From Climacteris rufus (taxonomy: Eukaryota; Chordata; Aves; Passeriformes; Climacteridae): 64,000 nt of DNA. Position numbers and translations under genes: made by a program. Below, piece by piece: positions 61,501 to 64,000 of the stretch. Within the stretch, counting starts at the first letter, position 1. Every line of letters starts with the position of its first letter. The notes under the pieces are model-generated. The model was not told the origin of the DNA. It worked only from the letters and a program-made list of their open reading frames with translations, and searched no databases. The stretch is from assembly GCA_013398175.1 (NCBI GenBank), contig VZRZ01004234.1, forward strand, positions 370 to 64,369, given 5' to 3'.

Positions 61501-64000
61501 AAAAGCCCTGAATTTGGCCCTTGTAGCCCTATCAACACCTCACCAAATGCAGGAACAAACTGAAGCTGAAGAATTGGTTGCATTTTTTGCTGAGGGTCCA
61601 GCTCAAATCAGTGATATTTTCAGCTGATTTAAAGTTCATTTGTTGTTTCATGGACTCTCTGTAGGTACCTGACATTGCCACAGTATGCTCAAGCTGATTA
61701 GATGGTATTAATTCTATGATGGAAATGATGTGTGGGCTTTATGTAAATTCTTGGGGACTGAATCTACAAAAGCATTGATTTAGTCACTTTATCTCCCCTT
61801 TCAGCAACCACCTTCAACACGTAGATATTAGAACCTGACCATCTGCTCTACACGTCAAAAGACTATCTGTGTGTTGAATACAGGCCTCTACACTTTCTCT
61901 ACATAACCTAACAGTGAGGACACACCTCAGCATTTGCTTTGAGCTACTTTAGATGTTTACTGGGAACAGTCCCATTCCCAGTATACAACTTGCAACAGCC
62001 ACACTGTTTTAAGTCAGTATGAGCCATTCACGCTAGCTGACCTCAGTGCTGGAGAATGGCTGCAGGCATGGTCAATGTATGAAGACAGGCTTTGGTTGGC
62101 GATGAAGCCTTGGCACATCTGGATGTTCTTGTGAATTTAACATGAAAAGCTAAGGACAAACTTTTCTGAGGTAGAAAGTGATCTGCTTGCCATAATGATA
62201 TACAAGCAGCAAAGGAGAACGTGATTTGCCAGCAGTATATTTTGCATCCTTTCAGGAAAAATATCTCAAATTCAAACTTCTCCATTGGGTAGTGATTCTT
62301 TTACTTCAGCATTTTACATCAAAACCTTACCTTTCACAAGCATATTATGCATTTTTCTATGCATACATTCCTTTACAAAGAGCCGTATTTACCCACAAAT
62401 GCTGCATGAGGCTCCTTCATGTATTACACTTATCCACTTCTAATTGGAATGGGAACATGCCATCTTCTGCAATTATGTGGTACATTTTTTAAATAGCGAC
62501 TAATACTTCATTGCCTGCTGGAAACATCTCCAAATCATAAATACTAGAGACTTGTGCGGGAACAGCGGTAATCAGCGCCATAGACACAACTCAGAGAGAT
62601 TCATTAGCGTTCCCCCGCAATTCCTAGGCTGGTGTCTGCATGCATATATCACCACTGAGAAGAAAAAAATGGGCACTACTTCTTCTTTTCCTGTCATCTG
62701 ACATTTCTTATTTCATATCTGTTTATTCTCCCAGTTCCTTGCTTCTACCAAAACTGGAGAATTTTTTCTTTATCTTCTACAGCTCCTTCCTTGTTGACAG
62801 TGAGGCTGCCTTTCTTACATCTATGCATCTGGCCTTACAGAAAGGAAGACAAGAGGAGGACAAGATACATACCTGGGCTTTATTGTGAGATGAAGCCAGG
62901 ATGCACCTACGCTGCTGGACACTGGAAAACACTCTCCTCTGTTTTATAAGCAGTTCTTGATTTTTGTGGCCTTGTGAAGAGAAAGACAGGAGGAATTCAA
63001 CTGAGATTTCTATCCATGGAAAACAGCAAGCTGAGACTATGTTATTTTGCTCACGTTATTTAGGAGGTACTCATCCTCCTGACCACCAGACTTTTCAACA
63101 ACGGTACTTGTTAAATATTTCATGACAGAAATATCAGAACGTTCTGATATAGTCCCATCCATTTTCTTGCTACTCTGAAGAGAGTTTAGTGAGAAAGGTT
63201 AAAAGTGCACTAACTCCATGTGAGGAGAGAGAGGATGAGAATTGTGAGAATCGCTGCTGAAAGAGTACAAACCAGAGGTCATATTTTGCTCCCACTAATA
63301 CAGTCCTTTTTAGTTAGAGTGGTTGTTCAGATGTAAAGAGGGACTGCATACAAGTTGAATTAGTTAAAAACCCTACTCATGTGAAGGACAATAGAAATTT
63401 TCTTAATAACATCATGCAGATTAAAACCCAAGCCCTGAGCATCAACAGTGACAAGAAGGTGTGATTTCATCTGTTTCTGGCTTGCACTCAGTACCAGTGA
63501 AAATAAAGTGTGCACCATAAAAGTGATCCCAGGTTTTATAAGTAAATGAATGAATTCATGGGCTGGCATTTCAGGACCAAAAATGTAGGCTTAAAATACA
63601 GCAACCGCAGGCACGCACATCACCTGGTCAACCAGGTCTTTCTGTTAAAATCTAGCTCATACCCTAGATCAGTTCCAGAAGCTAAGCACTGTAGTGGAGG
63701 CCTTGCTTTCTAGTTCAGTTGCTGTTTGTTCCCTAAGGGAATGCCCCTAGGCTACCCCTGGCACTTCAGCCTTTCTGTTTACCCACTCTCTCATCCAGAA
63801 TTCACCCGCCTCCACATGGTGTTCCTTGGCATCCTCGCTAGCACAGAGCTTGCAGTAACTCTAGCTTTGCTTGTCTCTGCACACAAGTGAGAAAAACGCC
63901 TGCATAAAATAAGCCAACACGCAAATGCCCTGCCACCTGGCCAGAGGCTGTCTTCAAGGCACTGCTAAAGAGATGCCAGAGCTTCCACACTGTCCTACTA
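58550..64000. other. Intergenic DNA, no gene recognised
   Basis: Short overlapping open frames occur on both strands, notably at 60.0-60.5 kb. None has a domain, a splice-bounded structure or similarity that I recognise. A 33-bp tandem duplication lies at 60.72 kb. The next mammalian neighbour expected beyond SPACA1 (AKIRIN2) is not visible. Confidence 0.5.
60718..60783 (+). repeat. 33-bp tandem duplication
   Basis: Two adjacent 33-bp copies beginning GCCAGCAGATTTGT differ at a few positions. The period is a multiple of three, so the overlying open frame repeats PADLYFSLNSV as PADLFFSRNSL. That frame has no other sign of being coding. Confidence 0.85.

Overview
This window is vertebrate nuclear DNA, almost certainly from a bird and probably a songbird. 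It is AT-rich and gene-poor. It carries CR1 (chicken repeat 1) LINE fragments of several ages and solo LTRs of the kind abundant in passerines. The one clearly intact gene is the single-coding-exon cannabinoid receptor 1 gene (CNR1, 473 codons, + strand, 12068-13489). I saw no prokaryotic features, tRNA, rRNA or CRISPR.

Layout. 1 to about 12.0 kb is noncoding sequence 5' of the CNR1 coding exon, read as intron or leader because no CpG-rich promoter lies upstream of the coding exon. Just before CNR1 there are two candidate splice acceptors and a 17-codon upstream ORF whose stop overlaps the CNR1 start as ATGA. About 13.5-17.2 kb reads as a long CNR1 3'UTR with a GT repeat, a CAT/CAC repeat and several poly(A) signals. 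17.2-41.7 kb is intergenic, with worn CR1 pieces, one N gap (28496-28630), a complete solo LTR with a 5-bp target-site duplication (31124-32148), and a long purine tract.

From about 41.7 to 58.5 kb the minus strand holds a series of small exon-like blocks. Their translations resemble SPACA1 (sperm acrosome associated 1), which in mammals is the next gene 3' of CNR1 in convergent orientation. The blocks in gene order are: a possible first exon at the edge of the window's main CpG-rich patch; a block with FGECTVTCG; a block with two tandem in-frame stops under the simplest splicing; a block encoding CVASVKYTVYTST; and a transmembrane block whose reading frame does not follow from the preceding donor phase. 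A 5'-truncated CR1 and two LTRs (51.3-54.1 kb) sit in the intron where a conserved cysteine-rich part of the protein appears to be missing. I read this as a decayed or mis-assembled SPACA1. 58.6-64 kb has no gene I can support.

The most useful leads are the possible SPACA1 decay, the ATGA-overlapping uORF at CNR1, and an 18-bp perfect palindrome that matches the inverted termini of the local LTR type.
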